The position numbers and the translations under genes were made by a program. This document shows positions 63,926 through 64,000 of a stretch of DNA of 64,000 bases, one piece after another (position 1 is the first letter of the stretch; every line of letters begins with the position of its first letter). The stretch is from Oligoflexales bacterium. Lineage in GTDB: Bacteria; Bdellovibrionota_B; Oligoflexia; Oligoflexales; RGVZ01. The notes beneath the pieces were generated by a model. That model did no database searches, was not told where the DNA came from, and saw only the letters and a program-made list of their open reading frames with translations. Where the stretch lies: positions 36,465 through 100,464 of the forward strand of contig CANFEB010000005.1 in the NCBI GenBank assembly GCA_947445775.1, written 5' to 3'.

Positions 63926-64000
63926 GATGAAGTTTAGTTTAGACTTTATGAATTAATAATTTCTATTTAATTTTGTTTGGAGTGTAACGGTGATTGCAAA

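Overview
The window reads as chromosomal DNA of a Gram-negative bacterium, most likely a member of the Bdellovibrionota/Oligoflexia or a related deltaproteobacterial-type lineage. This placement is inference. It rests on the many short secreted lipoproteins, an MglA-type GTPase, a fused SecDF, outer-membrane biogenesis genes (AsmA, PlsB, RodZ, UppP), GTG/TTG starts and moderately high GC. No rRNA, prophage, CRISPR array or intact transposase was found. Most of the window is housekeeping genes, interrupted by two decayed mobile elements and two pseudogenes.

Layout. 0-2.6 kb: a polysaccharide pair (GT4 glycosyltransferase and polyprenyl-phosphate sugar transferase). 2.6-4.8 kb: a metzincin-like lipoprotein and a patatin-like lipoprotein. 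4.8-9.6 kb (minus): recQ-type helicase, MBL hydrolase, ald and a lipoprotein, with lysC divergent. 11.0-12.1 kb: decayed element A. 12.3-13.8 kb: a predicted barrel protein and a small membrane protein. 13.8-19.5 kb (minus): secDF, the SRP RNA, dnaX, mglA and a hypothetical. 19.7-20.2 kb: an Ala/Lys-rich secreted protein and tRNA-Ser(GGA). 20.3-25.9 kb: an exported ParB-like protein, a haem-lipoprotein/PQQ-dehydrogenase pair and an FAD oxidoreductase. 25.9-26.8 kb: an AAA/DUF4143 pseudogene. 26.8-36.2 kb: uppP, a YtfJ-like protein, a DHH protein, cutA, folE, a TsaC/YciO protein, lipB, ctpA, a TPR lipoprotein and rodZ. 36.2-36.4 kb: a strongly structured intergenic segment. 36.5-43.3 kb: panC, plsB, rsgA, an acyl-CoA dehydrogenase and a degenerate EEP-fold protein. 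43.3-52.1 kb: a barrel protein, PilZ protein, TPR lipoprotein and LysM protein, then dprA-smg-topA and a CpaF-like ATPase. 52.1-55.8 kb: two lipoproteins followed by element B and a haem lipoprotein, with the 3' end of the second lipoprotein gene repeated beyond them. 55.8-64 kb: AsmA, a hypothetical, a GMP reductase/IMPDH-like enzyme, SCO1, a YfhO-like membrane protein and a decaying GT39-like pseudogene.

How genes work together. secDF, the SRP RNA and dnaX are co-oriented, so protein export and the clamp loader share a transcription unit that ends in mglA. dprA-smg-topA keeps the order known from enterobacteria. The PilZ/TPR/LysM trio upstream looks like an envelope module. The most distinctive parts are accessory: two related inverted-repeat elements (A and B), each holding a different fragment of the same HNH endonuclease gene; an 88-bp direct duplication bracketing element B and a one-haem lipoprotein; and an approximately 235-bp multi-hairpin region between rodZ and panC that resembles an undescribed structured RNA.
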